Shown here piece by piece: positions 1 through 9,988 of a DNA stretch of 64,000 bases (positions within the stretch are counted from its first letter, which is position 1; each line of letters starts with the position of its first letter). The notes under the pieces were generated by a model. It had not been told where the DNA came from. It did not search any database and was given only the letters and a program-made list of their open reading frames with translations. The stretch is from Desulfurobacterium atlanticum. GTDB lineage: Bacteria > Aquificota > Aquificia > Desulfurobacteriales > Desulfurobacteriaceae. The translations under genes and the position numbers were made by a program. The DNA is taken from positions 62,001 to 126,000 of the forward strand of contig NZ_FZOB01000003.1 in assembly GCF_900188395.1 (NCBI RefSeq), written 5' to 3'.

Positions 1-267
1 GTAAAACTTTCTCCGCACCAGATAGGACTTCAGGAAGTTTTATTTCTAAACGATATGAAAGGTTCAGCACCGGAATATTTAAAACTTATCGGTATTGTTC
101 CAAAGTCTCTTGATGCAAAAACTGAACTTTCTCCAGAGCTTGAAAGTAAAATGGATGAGGTGGAGAAGCTTGTTCTTGAAGAGCTTAAAAAGTTAGGTGT
201 TGAACCGATACCTAAAAAAGAAATTGATGGTGAAAAGATGTGGTGGGAGAAAAAGAAGGAGGTTTAA
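1..267 (+). CDS. Hydrogenase maturation protease (HyaD/HupD family), C-terminal part
   Basis: The reading frame is open from base 1, so the start lies outside the window. The last 88 residues are present. Proteases of this family clip the C-terminus of the NiFe-hydrogenase large subunit once nickel is in place. The segment carries the family motif SPHQIGLQEVL; its His matches the third nickel-sensing ligand known from HybD. The LIGIVPKSLD and ELSPEL stretches are also typical of the family tail. The gene ends 2 bases before hypC, whose Shine-Dalgarno site lies inside this 3' end, so it is the upstream gene of a maturation operon. The catalytic N-terminal half cannot be checked here. Confidence 0.85.
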   Translation, partial: VKLSPHQIGLQEVLFLNDMKGSAPEYLKLIGIVPKSLDAKTELSPELESKMDEVEKLVLEELKKLGVEPIPKKEIDGEKMWWEKKKEV

Positions 268-269
268 AC

Positions 270-521
270 ATGTGTGTTGGTGTTCCGATGAAAATAGTTG
301 AGATAAATTATCCGATGGCGGTTGCAGAAGCTAAAGGGGTTAAGAGAAATATAAATCTTATGCTTATACCTGAAGATGAGATAAAGGTTGGTGATTATGT
401 TATGGTGCATGTGGGAAGTGCTATTGAAGTTATAAGTGAGCAGGCAGCGGCGGAAATATGGGAAGCTCTTGATGAGGTTCTTGCACTGATGGAAGGGGAA
501 GAGGATTCTAAAGATGCATGA
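270..521 (+). CDS. hypC: Hydrogenase assembly chaperone HypC
   Basis: This is an 83-residue HypC/HypG-type chaperone. It starts MCVGVPMKI: the Cys after the initiator Met is the residue that in this family contacts HypD and the hydrogenase large subunit while the Fe(CN)2CO group is handed over. The length fits the family. The ATG at 270 was chosen over an upstream in-frame ATG at 240 because AAGGAGG lies just before it and because Cys2 must be N-terminal. The gene overlaps hypA by 8 bases, so the two are probably translationally coupled. The acidic tail after residue 70 looks unremarkable. Confidence 0.95.
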   Translation: MCVGVPMKIVEINYPMAVAEAKGVKRNINLMLIPEDEIKVGDYVMVHVGSAIEVISEQAAAEIWEALDEVLALMEGEEDSKDA

Positions 522-864
522 AACATCCCTTGTTATAGGAATGCTTGAAAAGATTACAGAGATTGCAGAGAAAGAAAACGCAAAGAAGGTTTTAAAAGTG
601 AAAGTGAAAATAGGTAAGCTTTCTGGTGTTGTTATTGATTCGTTTAAGTTTGCATTTGATACAATGAAAAGAGAGTTTCCTTTTACAGAAAATGCAGTTC
701 TTGAGATAGTTGAAGTTCCTGCAGTTTATAGATGTTTTGATTGCGGTAAGGAGTTTGAAACTGAAACTGCCTATTTTCCGGAGTGTCCTTATTGTAAATC
801 TTTTAATATTACAATCGTATCTGGCGAGGAACTGCAAATTGTTGACCTTGAAATAGATGTTTAG
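514..864 (+). CDS. hypA: Hydrogenase nickel incorporation protein HypA
   Basis: A 116-residue protein of normal HypA length. It begins MHE, whose His2 is the conserved nickel ligand, and has the zinc-binding CFDC...CPYC pair of CxxC knuckles near residues 73-97. HypA works with HypB to load nickel into the NiFe-hydrogenase large subunit in the cytoplasm. The start overlaps the end of hypC by 8 bases and the stop is 9 bases before hypB, with GGAGGAG in the gap. The gene order protease-hypC-hypA-hypB suggests that hydrogenase structural genes lie upstream of the window. HypD, HypE and HypF are not in the window. Confidence 0.95.
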   Translation: MHETSLVIGMLEKITEIAEKENAKKVLKVKVKIGKLSGVVIDSFKFAFDTMKREFPFTENAVLEIVEVPAVYRCFDCGKEFETETAYFPECPYCKSFNITIVSGEELQIVDLEIDV

Positions 865-873
865 GAGGAGAAG

Positions 874-1617
874 ATGTGTGATGTTTGTGGATGTGGAACA
901 GATTCACATAACCATAATCATGAGCACACTCATGAGAGTGTTAAAACTGTGAAACTTGAAGAGAGTCTTTTAAAAGAGAATGACAGGATTGCTCAGGAGA
1001 ACAGGAAGCATTTTGATGATAAAAATCTTTTGGCTGTAAACCTTATAAGTTCTCCCGGTTCTGGAAAGACAACGCTTCTTGAGAAAACGATAGAAATGCT
1101 GAAAGGTAAATATACAATAGGTGTGCTTGAAGGAGACATAGAGACAGAGAGAGATGCTGAAAGGGTAAGGGCAAAGGGTGCTTACGCTGTTCAGCTTACA
1201 ACAGGTGGTGCGTGCCATCTTGAAGCTCCGCTTGTTCATAAAGGGTTTCATGCTCTTGAACATCAGCTTAAAGAGGGAGAAGAGCTTGATGTTCTTTTTA
1301 TAGAAAATGTAGGAAATCTTGTTTGTCCTACTTCTTTTGACCTTGGAGAGCATTTAAGGGTTGTTCTTGTTTCTGTGCCAGAAGGTCCTGATAAACCTGC
1401 GAAGTATCCGAAAGCGTTTAGGACGGCTGATGTTTTTATAATTTCAAAGATAGATCTTCTTCCCTACTTTGATTTTGATGTTGAGAAAGTTAAGAAGGAA
1501 GCTCTTTCTCTTAATCCAAAACTTAAGATTTTTACCATCTCAACGGTTACAGGTGAAGGGATGGAGGAGTGGATTAAGTATCTTGAGGAGCTTATAAGGA
1601 ATAAAAAAGGTACCTAA
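874..1617 (+). CDS. hypB: Hydrogenase nickel incorporation GTPase HypB
   Basis: A 247-residue SIMIBI-class GTPase. The N-terminus has the CDVCGCG high-affinity metal motif followed by a short His-rich tract (about residues 12-20), both typical of HypB. The P-loop SSPGSGKTT lies near residues 58-66 and the metal-site ENVGNLVCP segment near 147-155. It hydrolyses GTP to drive nickel transfer, with HypA, into hydrogenase. The His tract is much shorter than in nickel-storing HypB proteins. It is the last gene of the operon: a hairpin terminator begins one base after the stop codon. Confidence 0.95.
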   Translation: MCDVCGCGTDSHNHNHEHTHESVKTVKLEESLLKENDRIAQENRKHFDDKNLLAVNLISSPGSGKTTLLEKTIEMLKGKYTIGVLEGDIETERDAERVRAKGAYAVQLTTGGACHLEAPLVHKGFHALEHQLKEGEELDVLFIENVGNLVCPTSFDLGEHLRVVLVSVPEGPDKPAKYPKAFRTADVFIISKIDLLPYFDFDVEKVKKEALSLNPKLKIFTISTVTGEGMEEWIKYLEELIRNKKGT

Positions 1618-1618
1618 C

Positions 1619-1645
1619 GGTAAGGGATTACCCTTGCCTTTTTAC
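1619..1645 (+). terminator. Intrinsic terminator after hypB
   Basis: GGTAAGGG and CCCTTGCC form an 8-bp stem with one G-U pair and an ATTA loop, followed by a T-rich tract. It begins next to the hypB stop and separates the hyp operon from the tRNA gene. Confidence 0.75.
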
Positions 1646-1661
1646 TTTTTCAATATATATT
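1634..1661 (+). promoter_or_regulatory. Possible promoter of tRNA-Thr
   Basis: TTGCCT and TATATT are separated by 16 bases, placing a start site about 10 bases before the tRNA 5' end. The -35 match is weak and lies inside the hypB terminator stem, so this is only a suggestion. Confidence 0.3.
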
Positions 1662-1678
1662 TTTCATCTGAAATTTCT

Positions 1679-1755
1679 GCCCACGTGGCTCAGGAGGTTA
1701 GAGCGCACCCTTGGTAAGGGTGAGGTCGGCGGTTCAACTCCGCCCGTGGGCACCA
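1679..1755 (+). tRNA. tRNA-Thr (anticodon GGT)
   Basis: The acceptor stem GCCCACG pairs with CGTGGGC. The anticodon arm CACCC/GGGTG encloses the loop TTGGTAA with anticodon GGT, which reads ACC and ACT codons for Thr. The T-arm contains GGTTCAACTCC. The discriminator is A1752 and CCA is encoded at 1753-1755. The D-arm has GG at the usual place. It folds as a normal cloverleaf without an intron or a long variable arm. Confidence 0.97.
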
Positions 1756-1777
1756 CCTAAAAATAAAAGAGGGGATT

Positions 1778-3652
<1,875 letters not shown>

Positions 3653-3658
3653 CAACTT

Positions 3659-5335
3659 ATGCGAAAATTTGCCGTTATTATACTTATGCTTTTTTCCTTT
3701 TCAATTCCATCCTTTGCTGTTTCTGTGAAAGAAGTAAAGGCTTTTGATTCTCTGAAAGGTTCTAGCAGTATAGAGCCTTTTTTTGATTTTCTCCGTAAAT
3801 ATCCCGATTCTCCTTTTAAAAAAGCAGTTGTAGAGATTTTAATTTCAAAACTTTATGAGAAAAAAAGATACGATGCCATTGTGAATCTACATCCTGATAG
3901 GATAGATATAGATGTGGATGATTTCTTCCTTTTAAAATATGCTGATGCTTTAAAATTTACAGGAAGTATAGAGAAAGCAAAAAAAGTTTATCTTAGTATT
4001 TTTTCCCGTTCAAATCGGTATGATGAGGAAGTAATAGTTAAAAATGCTGGTGATACAGCATTTCTATTTGAAAACAGCACTATTGTAAGGAAAAAGGTTT
4101 GGTATGCGTTAAGGAACAGAAATTTTGAGATAGCTGCTTTTTACCTTGATAAACTGCCTTTAAATGATAAATACTACACCTATCTTAAAGGTGTTCTACA
4201 CTATAAAAAAGGAAATCGCAAAAAAGCTCGTTTTTTCTTTGAAGCATCGGATGTTCCTGAAAGTAAATTTTATCTCCTGCTTCTTGAGAAAAATCCTTTT
4301 AAAAAAGTAGAACTTCTTAGAGAGTTACTTCTTTCTGATGCAAAGGATAGCTTCAAAAGATTAGGTGCAAGAATTGTTCTGAACAATCTTATAACTTCAA
4401 ACCTTCCTCTGTGTCGAAAAGCTATTAATGTGGTAAAAAACTATGATCTGGAAATTTACAGAGAGTTTCTTGCAAGATATTACATAAACACCGGGGATTT
4501 TAACAGTGCAATAGCTGTTTTGAAAAAGATGGACACTCCTTACAGTTACGGTTTGCTTTTTGTTCTTAATAAGTATTTGAAAAAAAACATGAAAATTAAA
4601 GTTTCCTTCGTTCCTGATTTTTATCAATTTGCAACCGGTGATCTTAAAAAGATAAAGTTTAAGGAACCTTCAGTTTTAATGATTAATGATGAGGGACTCA
4701 GGTTTATTATTGAGAGTAAGAAATTCTATCTTCTTGATTTTATAGATGGTAGCAAGGTGGATAGTTACGACTTAGCCATCGCTCTTTATTTAGGGAAAAG
4801 ATACAGAAGAGCCATAAAATTTGCGGCTGTCTCTGACAGGGATAAGCCGGAGATAAGAAGAGTCTTATATCCAACACCTGAGATATTTGGCGGAGATATC
4901 ATTTCTTTATCAATCGCAAGGCAGGAGAGCCTTTTTGAACCGGGTGCCTTCTCCCGAAGCGGAGCAATAGGATATATGCAGATAATGCCATCAACTGGAA
5001 AGCACATTGCTTCTCTTTTAAATGATGATTTTGATGTTGCCAATCTTTACGATGAAAAAGTGAATGTAAATTATGGGACTTTTTATATTAAGCGATTGAT
5101 TCGCAGGTTTGGTTCTTTCCCGATTGCAGCTGCTGCCTATAACGCGGGACCAGGAAGAGTAAATAGGTGGCTTAAGATTTATGGAAAACCAAAAAACGGT
5201 GAAGAACTGGTTCTTTTTGTGGATACTTTTATACCTTTTGATGAAACGAGAAATTATGTAAAAAAAGTTATTGTGAACTGTTTCTATTATTCTGCTATTT
5301 TGGGGTCCTCTTCATCTATTTGTAGGATTCAATGA
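3659..5335 (+). CDS. Soluble-type lytic murein transglycosylase with TPR-like N-terminal region
   Basis: A 558-residue exported protein. The signal peptide covers about residues 1-20 and ends SFAVS. Residues 20-400 are helical-repeat-like, with paired helices resembling the Slt70 ring. The C-terminal SLT domain (about 410-550) has the catalytic Glu in IARQES, then GYMQIMPSTGK and AAYNAGPGRV, the three standard motifs. It would cleave peptidoglycan to 1,6-anhydromuropeptides in the periplasm. No Shine-Dalgarno sequence is visible before the ATG, and the extended -10 box implies a leaderless transcript. The gene is monocistronic. Confidence 0.92.
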   Translation: MRKFAVIILMLFSFSIPSFAVSVKEVKAFDSLKGSSSIEPFFDFLRKYPDSPFKKAVVEILISKLYEKKRYDAIVNLHPDRIDIDVDDFFLLKYADALKFTGSIEKAKKVYLSIFSRSNRYDEEVIVKNAGDTAFLFENSTIVRKKVWYALRNRNFEIAAFYLDKLPLNDKYYTYLKGVLHYKKGNRKKARFFFEASDVPESKFYLLLLEKNPFKKVELLRELLLSDAKDSFKRLGARIVLNNLITSNLPLCRKAINVVKNYDLEIYREFLARYYINTGDFNSAIAVLKKMDTPYSYGLLFVLNKYLKKNMKIKVSFVPDFYQFATGDLKKIKFKEPSVLMINDEGLRFIIESKKFYLLDFIDGSKVDSYDLAIALYLGKRYRRAIKFAAVSDRDKPEIRRVLYPTPEIFGGDIISLSIARQESLFEPGAFSRSGAIGYMQIMPSTGKHIASLLNDDFDVANLYDEKVNVNYGTFYIKRLIRRFGSFPIAAAAYNAGPGRVNRWLKIYGKPKNGEELVLFVDTFIPFDETRNYVKKVIVNCFYYSAILGSSSSICRIQ

Positions 5336-5352
5336 CTTTAAAGGTAGTGAAT

Positions 5353-5489
5353 GTGTTTGAAAATTTCCATTTGTCTATAAAAGATATTGAGATTCTTCGG
5401 CTGCGAAGCAGCCTCAGAATGACGAAGAAAGTCATCCTGAGTGCAAAGCCCGAAGGATCTCTTAAAGTTTATAGCCATTTTTCAAGCAC
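5353..5489. repeat. Palindromic dispersed repeat, copy 1 (MITE-like)
   Basis: This is a 137 bp element whose ends are imperfect inverted repeats (GTGTTTGAAAA at the left, the complement of GTGCTTGAAAA at the right). Inside is a second large imperfect palindrome: GAGATTCTTCGG...CAGAATGAC against GTCATCCTGAG...GAAGGATCTC. A second copy at 62008-62145 matches with about 12 differences including one base of indel. No open reading frame is present. I cannot see a clear target-site duplication. It lies just upstream of the ABC importer operon. Confidence 0.8.
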
Positions 5490-5529
5490 TCTCCCAGGAT
5501 AGTTTGTTAATTTCGTTAATTTTTGTAAA

Positions 5530-5551
5530 ATTGAATGAATAGTGATTCAAT
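5530..5551. promoter_or_regulatory. Inverted repeat upstream of the importer operon
   Basis: ATTGAAT and ATTCAAT are perfect 7-base arms separated by 8 bases, ending 32 bases before the ATG of the binding-protein gene. The spacing suits a dimeric regulator site, but the arms are AT-rich and chance is possible. Confidence 0.35.
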
Positions 5552-5579
5552 AATTTATACAGGAGAATTTATACAGGAG
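5552..5579 (+). repeat. 14-base tandem duplication carrying the ribosome binding site
   Basis: AATTTATACAGGAG is repeated exactly twice (5552-5565 and 5566-5579). The second copy supplies the AGGAGG next to the ATG at 5584; the first is a spare copy 14 bases upstream. Confidence 0.85.
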
Positions 5580-5583
5580 GTAA

Positions 5584-7116
5584 ATGATGGTGAAAAAGAG
5601 ATTTTTAGCAGCTGCGTTGCCTTTAGTAATGCTTTCCACTGCCGTTGCAGGGACAAAGAAGGATACGATGGTGATAGGAACCCTTGATAAGTGGAAGGTT
5701 CTTGACCCTGCAAAAGCCTATGATGTTATGAGTTGTAACCTTATGCAGAACACACTAATAGGGTTATACGGTTATAAGCCTGGCTCAACAGTTCCAGAAC
5801 CGGTTCTTGCAAAGTCTGTGGATATTTCAAAAGATGGAAAAACTTACATTTTCCATCTGAAAAAGGGGATAAAGTTTACAAACGGAGAAGAGATTACAGC
5901 ATATACGGTGAAAAGGGCGTGGGACAGAGTTTTTAAACTTAAAGGAGATCCTGCATTTCTGCTTACAGATGTTGTTAAAAGTTATAAAGCTAAAGATAAG
6001 TACACATTTGAAGTTAAACTAAATTATCCTTTCTCTCCTTTTCTTTCTGTTACCGCTTTTACTGTTGCTTATCCAGTTCCTTCAGTTTTTCCTGAAAACT
6101 CTTTCTTTAAGGGAGATAAATATCCTGCTTCTGGGCCTTTAATGATAAAGAAGATTAAAAGAGACAGGTATATTTACCTTACAAAAAATCCGAAATATTT
6201 TGATTACAAAGACGTAAAAGCAAAAAAGATTCTTATAAGACAGTATCAGAATGCACAAACTATACGTCTTGCACTTGAGAAAGGTGATATTGATATGTCC
6301 GGTTCTTTAACAACTCTTGATATAAAAGACTTTATGACAAATCCAGAGCTTAAGGAGAAGTTTAACGTTTATGTATCTCCAAGTTTTGTTATCTCCTACA
6401 TCGTGTTTAATACAAAGAAAAAACCGTTTGATAATCCGAAGGTGAGAAAAGCTATAGCTTATCTTATCAATAGAGATGAGATAAGAAAATTTGCCTACAA
6501 CAATATATTAAGAGAAGACCTTTACTCTCTTATTCCTAAAAATATGTGGGGTTATAGACCCGTTTTTAACAAAAAACCGGATGTTCAAAAGGCTCTAAAA
6601 CTTCTTGCAGAAGCCGGATACACTAAAGAACATCCTTTGAAAATAAACTACTGGTATCCTGCAGGACACTACGGAACCGATGTAGAGAAGGAAGCTCAGA
6701 TAATAAAATCTCAGCTTGAGAAAACAGGTGTTATAAAGGTAACTATAAAAACGACAGAATGGCCTACATATCTTGATTATATGACAAAAGGTATTCTCGG
6801 TATGTTCCGTCTTGGTTGGGCTCCAGATTATATAGATCCTGATGATTATATTTATCCATTCCTTCACTCAAAGGCTGATGCTTCCCTTGGCTCTTTCTAT
6901 AAAAATCCTGAAGTTGACAAGCTTATAGAAAAGGCTCGTTCTGAAAGTGATAAGAAGAAAAGAGAAGAGCTTTACGCAAAAATTCAAGAGTATCTCTGGA
7001 AAGATGCTCCTTACATTCCGCTCCATCAGACAGAATCAGCTATTGTTGCCAATAAAAAAGTAAAAGGTGTGACAAACGATCCTATATACCCAAGATACTA
7101 TCTTCTTCATAAATAA
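5584..7116 (+). CDS. ABC transporter substrate-binding protein, family 5 (peptide/nickel type)
   Basis: A 510-residue periplasmic binding protein. The signal peptide spans about residues 1-22 with an AVAG cleavage region; there is no lipobox Cys, so it is soluble in the periplasm. Typical SBP_bac_5 segments are present: the N-terminal DTMVIGTLDKWKVLDPAKA, the YIFHLKKGIKFTNGEEITA stretch around residue 90 and the DAPYIPLHQ segment near the C-terminus. It heads an operon with two permeases and one ATPase. The ligand cannot be read from sequence; peptide is the default, and nickel is possible given the NiFe-hydrogenase genes nearby. Two adjacent ATGs (5584, 5587) are both usable. Confidence 0.9.
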   Translation: MMVKKRFLAAALPLVMLSTAVAGTKKDTMVIGTLDKWKVLDPAKAYDVMSCNLMQNTLIGLYGYKPGSTVPEPVLAKSVDISKDGKTYIFHLKKGIKFTNGEEITAYTVKRAWDRVFKLKGDPAFLLTDVVKSYKAKDKYTFEVKLNYPFSPFLSVTAFTVAYPVPSVFPENSFFKGDKYPASGPLMIKKIKRDRYIYLTKNPKYFDYKDVKAKKILIRQYQNAQTIRLALEKGDIDMSGSLTTLDIKDFMTNPELKEKFNVYVSPSFVISYIVFNTKKKPFDNPKVRKAIAYLINRDEIRKFAYNNILREDLYSLIPKNMWGYRPVFNKKPDVQKALKLLAEAGYTKEHPLKINYWYPAGHYGTDVEKEAQIIKSQLEKTGVIKVTIKTTEWPTYLDYMTKGILGMFRLGWAPDYIDPDDYIYPFLHSKADASLGSFYKNPEVDKLIEKARSESDKKKREELYAKIQEYLWKDAPYIPLHQTESAIVANKKVKGVTNDPIYPRYYLLHK

Positions 7117-7132
7117 TTGGTAAACTTTTACT

Positions 7133-7172
7133 TCAGCCTCATTCCGCTTTTAAGGGATGGGGCTGATTTTTT
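7133..7172 (+). terminator. Intercistronic hairpin between binding protein and permease genes
   Basis: TCAGCCTCATT pairs imperfectly (with G-U pairs) with GATGGGGCTGA and is followed by six T. Such partial terminators usually let the binding protein be made in excess over the membrane components. Confidence 0.65.
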
Positions 7173-7189
7173 GAAGGGAGAAGGTTAAG

Positions 7190-8206
7190 GTGAAAGGACT
7201 TTTAAAGTATATCGGTTACAGGCTTTTGTCTTCGGTAGTGATGATATTTATTATGGTTACTCTTGTGTTTTTTCTTTTAAGGGTGCTTCCAGGAGACCCT
7301 GTTCAGGCACTTACAGGTGGAAAAGCACCGCCGGAGGTGGTTCAGCAGTTAAGGGAACAGCTTGGGTTGAATCTGCCGATTTATAAGCAGTATATAAGGT
7401 TTCTTTCCGATGTTATTCACGGAAACCTTGGAACATCTATAGTGACAGGTGAAAATGTTAAAACAGAGCTTCTTGAAAGATTTCCTGCGACATTTGAGCT
7501 TGCAATTGTGAGTGTTATTCTTTCTGCAGGATTTGGGATAGTTCTTGGTATAGAAAGTGCAAAGAGGGAAGGGACACTGTTTGATTTTATTACAAAGCTT
7601 GTAGCCCTCTCATTTTATGCCATACCTATATTTTTTGTAGGTATTGTTATGCAGTATATTTTTGGTGTTAAACTTGGATGGTTTCCTATTTCTGGAAGGA
7701 TAGATCCTCTTAATGAGCCTGATAAGGTCATTACAGGGCTGTATCTTGTTGATACTCTTCTAACTCACAATTTTGAAGGTTTTGTTGATGCTTTAAAACA
7801 TATTGTTCTGCCAGCTTTTTCTCTTGCTCTTGTTCTTTTCTCTGTGATATACAGAATTACAAGAGGAAACATGATTCTTCAGTTAAAAAAAGAGTATGTT
7901 AAAGCTGCAAGAGCAAGGGGCTTAAAAGAGAGAAGGGTTGTTTACTATCATGCTTTTAAAAACGCTTTTATTCCGATTTTCACCCTTATAGGTCTTCAGT
8001 TTGCAAGTCTTTTAGGCGGTGCGATTTTAACTGAAAATGTTTTCTCCTGGCCGGGACTTGGTTCCTATTTGATTGAGAGGATAGGCTACAGGGATTTCCC
8101 TGCGATTCAGGGAGCTATACTGTTTTATGCGGTTATAGTGGTGTTTATTTCAATAGGTATAGATATTATATGTGCTTTAATTAACCCAAAAATAAAGTAT
8201 GAGTAG
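7190..8206 (+). CDS. ABC transporter permease, DppB/OppB type
   Basis: A 338-residue inner membrane permease with six predicted membrane spans. The N-terminus has the family signature RLLSSVVMIFIMVTLVFFLL then RVLPGDPVQAL. The cytoplasmic EAA loop AARARGLKERRVVYYHAF (about residues 238-255) contacts the ATPase. The start is GTG at 7190, a few bases after GGAGAAGG. It overlaps the next permease gene by 8 bases. It forms the import channel with the downstream permease. Confidence 0.92.
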   Translation: MKGLLKYIGYRLLSSVVMIFIMVTLVFFLLRVLPGDPVQALTGGKAPPEVVQQLREQLGLNLPIYKQYIRFLSDVIHGNLGTSIVTGENVKTELLERFPATFELAIVSVILSAGFGIVLGIESAKREGTLFDFITKLVALSFYAIPIFFVGIVMQYIFGVKLGWFPISGRIDPLNEPDKVITGLYLVDTLLTHNFEGFVDALKHIVLPAFSLALVLFSVIYRITRGNMILQLKKEYVKAARARGLKERRVVYYHAFKNAFIPIFTLIGLQFASLLGGAILTENVFSWPGLGSYLIERIGYRDFPAIQGAILFYAVIVVFISIGIDIICALINPKIKYE

Positions 8207-9017
8207 GCAGGTTGCAGGTATGAATTTAAAGAAAATTCAGCTTTACCTTGGAATTTCTATAGTGATATTTCTTTTTGCCATTGCTATTTTTGGACCTTTT
8301 GTTGCACCGTATGATCCGATAGCCATATCAAATGCTACATTTTCTCCTCCTTCTGCTTCCCATATCTTTGGAACCGATGCACTTGGAAGGGATATATTTT
8401 CGCGGGTTCTTTACGGAGCCAGAATATCTCTTCTTGTTTCGCTTCTTGCTGTTTTTATAGGTGTTGCTATTGGGACATTTCTTGGACTTGTGGCAGGATT
8501 CTTTGGTGGGAAAATTGATAAACTGATTGTTCTTTTTATGGATGCGATGTATGCGTTTCCTGGATTACTTCTTGCAATAACATTTACAGCGTTTTTAGGG
8601 CAGGGAATAGGAAATGTAGCTCTTGCTATTGCCATAGCTTTTGTTCCCACCTATTTCAGGCTTGTAAGGAACCAGGTGTTATCCATAAAGAGAGAGCCTT
8701 TTGTAGAGGCGGCAGAAGTTTTTAAAGTGCCTTTGTGGAAAACAGTTTTTGTTTATGTTCTTCTTCCTGTTGTTCCCACTCTTGCTGGTATTCTTGCTCT
8801 TTCTATAGGTGATGCGATTTTGACAGAGGCAGGACTTTCCTATCTTGGTTTGGGTGTTCCGCCACCTACTCCTGACTGGGGAGCGGATCTTTCCACAGGC
8901 CAGCAGTACATACTTCAGGATTACTGGTGGTGTTTTATATTCCCCGGTATAGCTATATTTCTTGCAGTTCTTGGATTTGCGTTGATAGGAGATTACTTGT
9001 CAGAGGAAAAACTATGA
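8199..9017 (+). CDS. ABC transporter permease, DppC/OppC type
   Basis: A 272-residue permease with six predicted spans. It has the DppC-type N-terminal segment FGTDALGRDIFSRVLYGAR and the EAA loop EAAEVFKVPLWKTVFVYVL near residues 166-184. The ATG at 8199 overlaps the preceding permease gene; an in-frame ATG at 8220 is an alternative that would drop a poorly conserved 7-residue lead. The stop overlaps the ATPase start as ATGA, indicating translational coupling. Confidence 0.92.
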   Translation: MSRQVAGMNLKKIQLYLGISIVIFLFAIAIFGPFVAPYDPIAISNATFSPPSASHIFGTDALGRDIFSRVLYGARISLLVSLLAVFIGVAIGTFLGLVAGFFGGKIDKLIVLFMDAMYAFPGLLLAITFTAFLGQGIGNVALAIAIAFVPTYFRLVRNQVLSIKREPFVEAAEVFKVPLWKTVFVYVLLPVVPTLAGILALSIGDAILTEAGLSYLGLGVPPPTPDWGADLSTGQQYILQDYWWCFIFPGIAIFLAVLGFALIGDYLSEEKL

Positions 9018-9934
9018 TAAAGGTTGAAGATTTAACAATCGTTTACCCTAACGGTTTTAAAGCTGTTCAAAATGTTTCTTTTAAGATAGAAGAAAGAGAA
9101 GTTTTTGCTCTTGTTGGAGAGAGTGGCTGTGGAAAATCAACTACAGCTCATGCACTTATAAGGCTATTACCAAAAGGTAGTAGGATTTACGGAAAGTTTT
9201 TTTTGAAAGATAGGGAGATTTTTTCCTTAAAAGAAAGTGAAATGAGGCAGGTAAGGGGAAAAGATATAGGTATGGTGTTTCAGGACCCCCTCAATGCTCT
9301 TAATCCCCTTGTGAAAATAAAAGATCATTTTTTTGAGGTTTTTGCAGCCCATAAAGTTAAGGAGAAGAAAGAGAAGCTTCTTGAAAGAATAAAATTTCTT
9401 TTTGATTTTATAGATTTGCCTTTTGAAAAGGTTAATGCTTTTCCTTTTGAGCTTTCAGGAGGGCAGAGGCAGAGGGTTATGTTTGCTCTTGCTCTTGTTA
9501 TGAATCCTTCTTTACTGATTCTTGATGAACCTACAACAGCTCTGGATGTTTTAGCACAGAAAAAGGTTTTAGGTCTTATAGAGAAAACAAAAAGAGAGTT
9601 TAACTCTGCCGCTCTCATAATCACTCATGATATGGGGGTTGTGAATAAAGTTGCAGATAAAGTTGCCGTTATGTATAAAGGTATGATTATGGAAATGGGG
9701 AATAAGGATAAAATTTTGTATGAACCTATTCATCCTTATACAAAGCTTCTTATATCCTGTGTTCCGAAGTTTGATATTCATGACCTTTTCATTCCGGAGA
9801 TTCCAATAGAAGATAGAGATGTTGAAGGATGTCCATTTGCTCCAAGGTGTCCACTTGCTAAAGAGCGGTGCTTCAAAGAAAAACCTTCCATTAAAGAGGT
9901 TGCCGGAAGGAAGGTTGCTTGTTTTGAAGTTTAA
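9014..9934 (+). CDS. ABC transporter ATPase, DppD/OppD type
   Basis: A 306-residue nucleotide-binding subunit. Walker A GESGCGKST lies near residues 35-43, the signature LSGGQRQRV near 150, and Walker B LLILDEPTTALD follows. The C-terminal oligopeptide-transporter extension carries the Cys-rich CPFAPRCPLAKERC motif known from this family. It starts at the ATG in the ATGA overlap with the upstream permease gene; longer in-frame extensions run through coding sequence and are rejected. A second ATPase (DppF/OppF) normally follows, but here the next gene is fmt, so the partner must be encoded elsewhere or this subunit acts as a homodimer. Confidence 0.93.
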   Translation: MIKVEDLTIVYPNGFKAVQNVSFKIEEREVFALVGESGCGKSTTAHALIRLLPKGSRIYGKFFLKDREIFSLKESEMRQVRGKDIGMVFQDPLNALNPLVKIKDHFFEVFAAHKVKEKKEKLLERIKFLFDFIDLPFEKVNAFPFELSGGQRQRVMFALALVMNPSLLILDEPTTALDVLAQKKVLGLIEKTKREFNSAALIITHDMGVVNKVADKVAVMYKGMIMEMGNKDKILYEPIHPYTKLLISCVPKFDIHDLFIPEIPIEDRDVEGCPFAPRCPLAKERCFKEKPSIKEVAGRKVACFEV

Positions 9935-9988
9935 AATTTATAATTTCTGTTAGTTTTCTAACTTTATAAATCGGGAGTGATAAATTAT

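Noticed and set aside
5584-5650. Lipoprotein signal on the substrate-binding protein
   Set aside because: No Cys follows the hydrophobic leader; the AVAG end fits an ordinary signal peptidase site.
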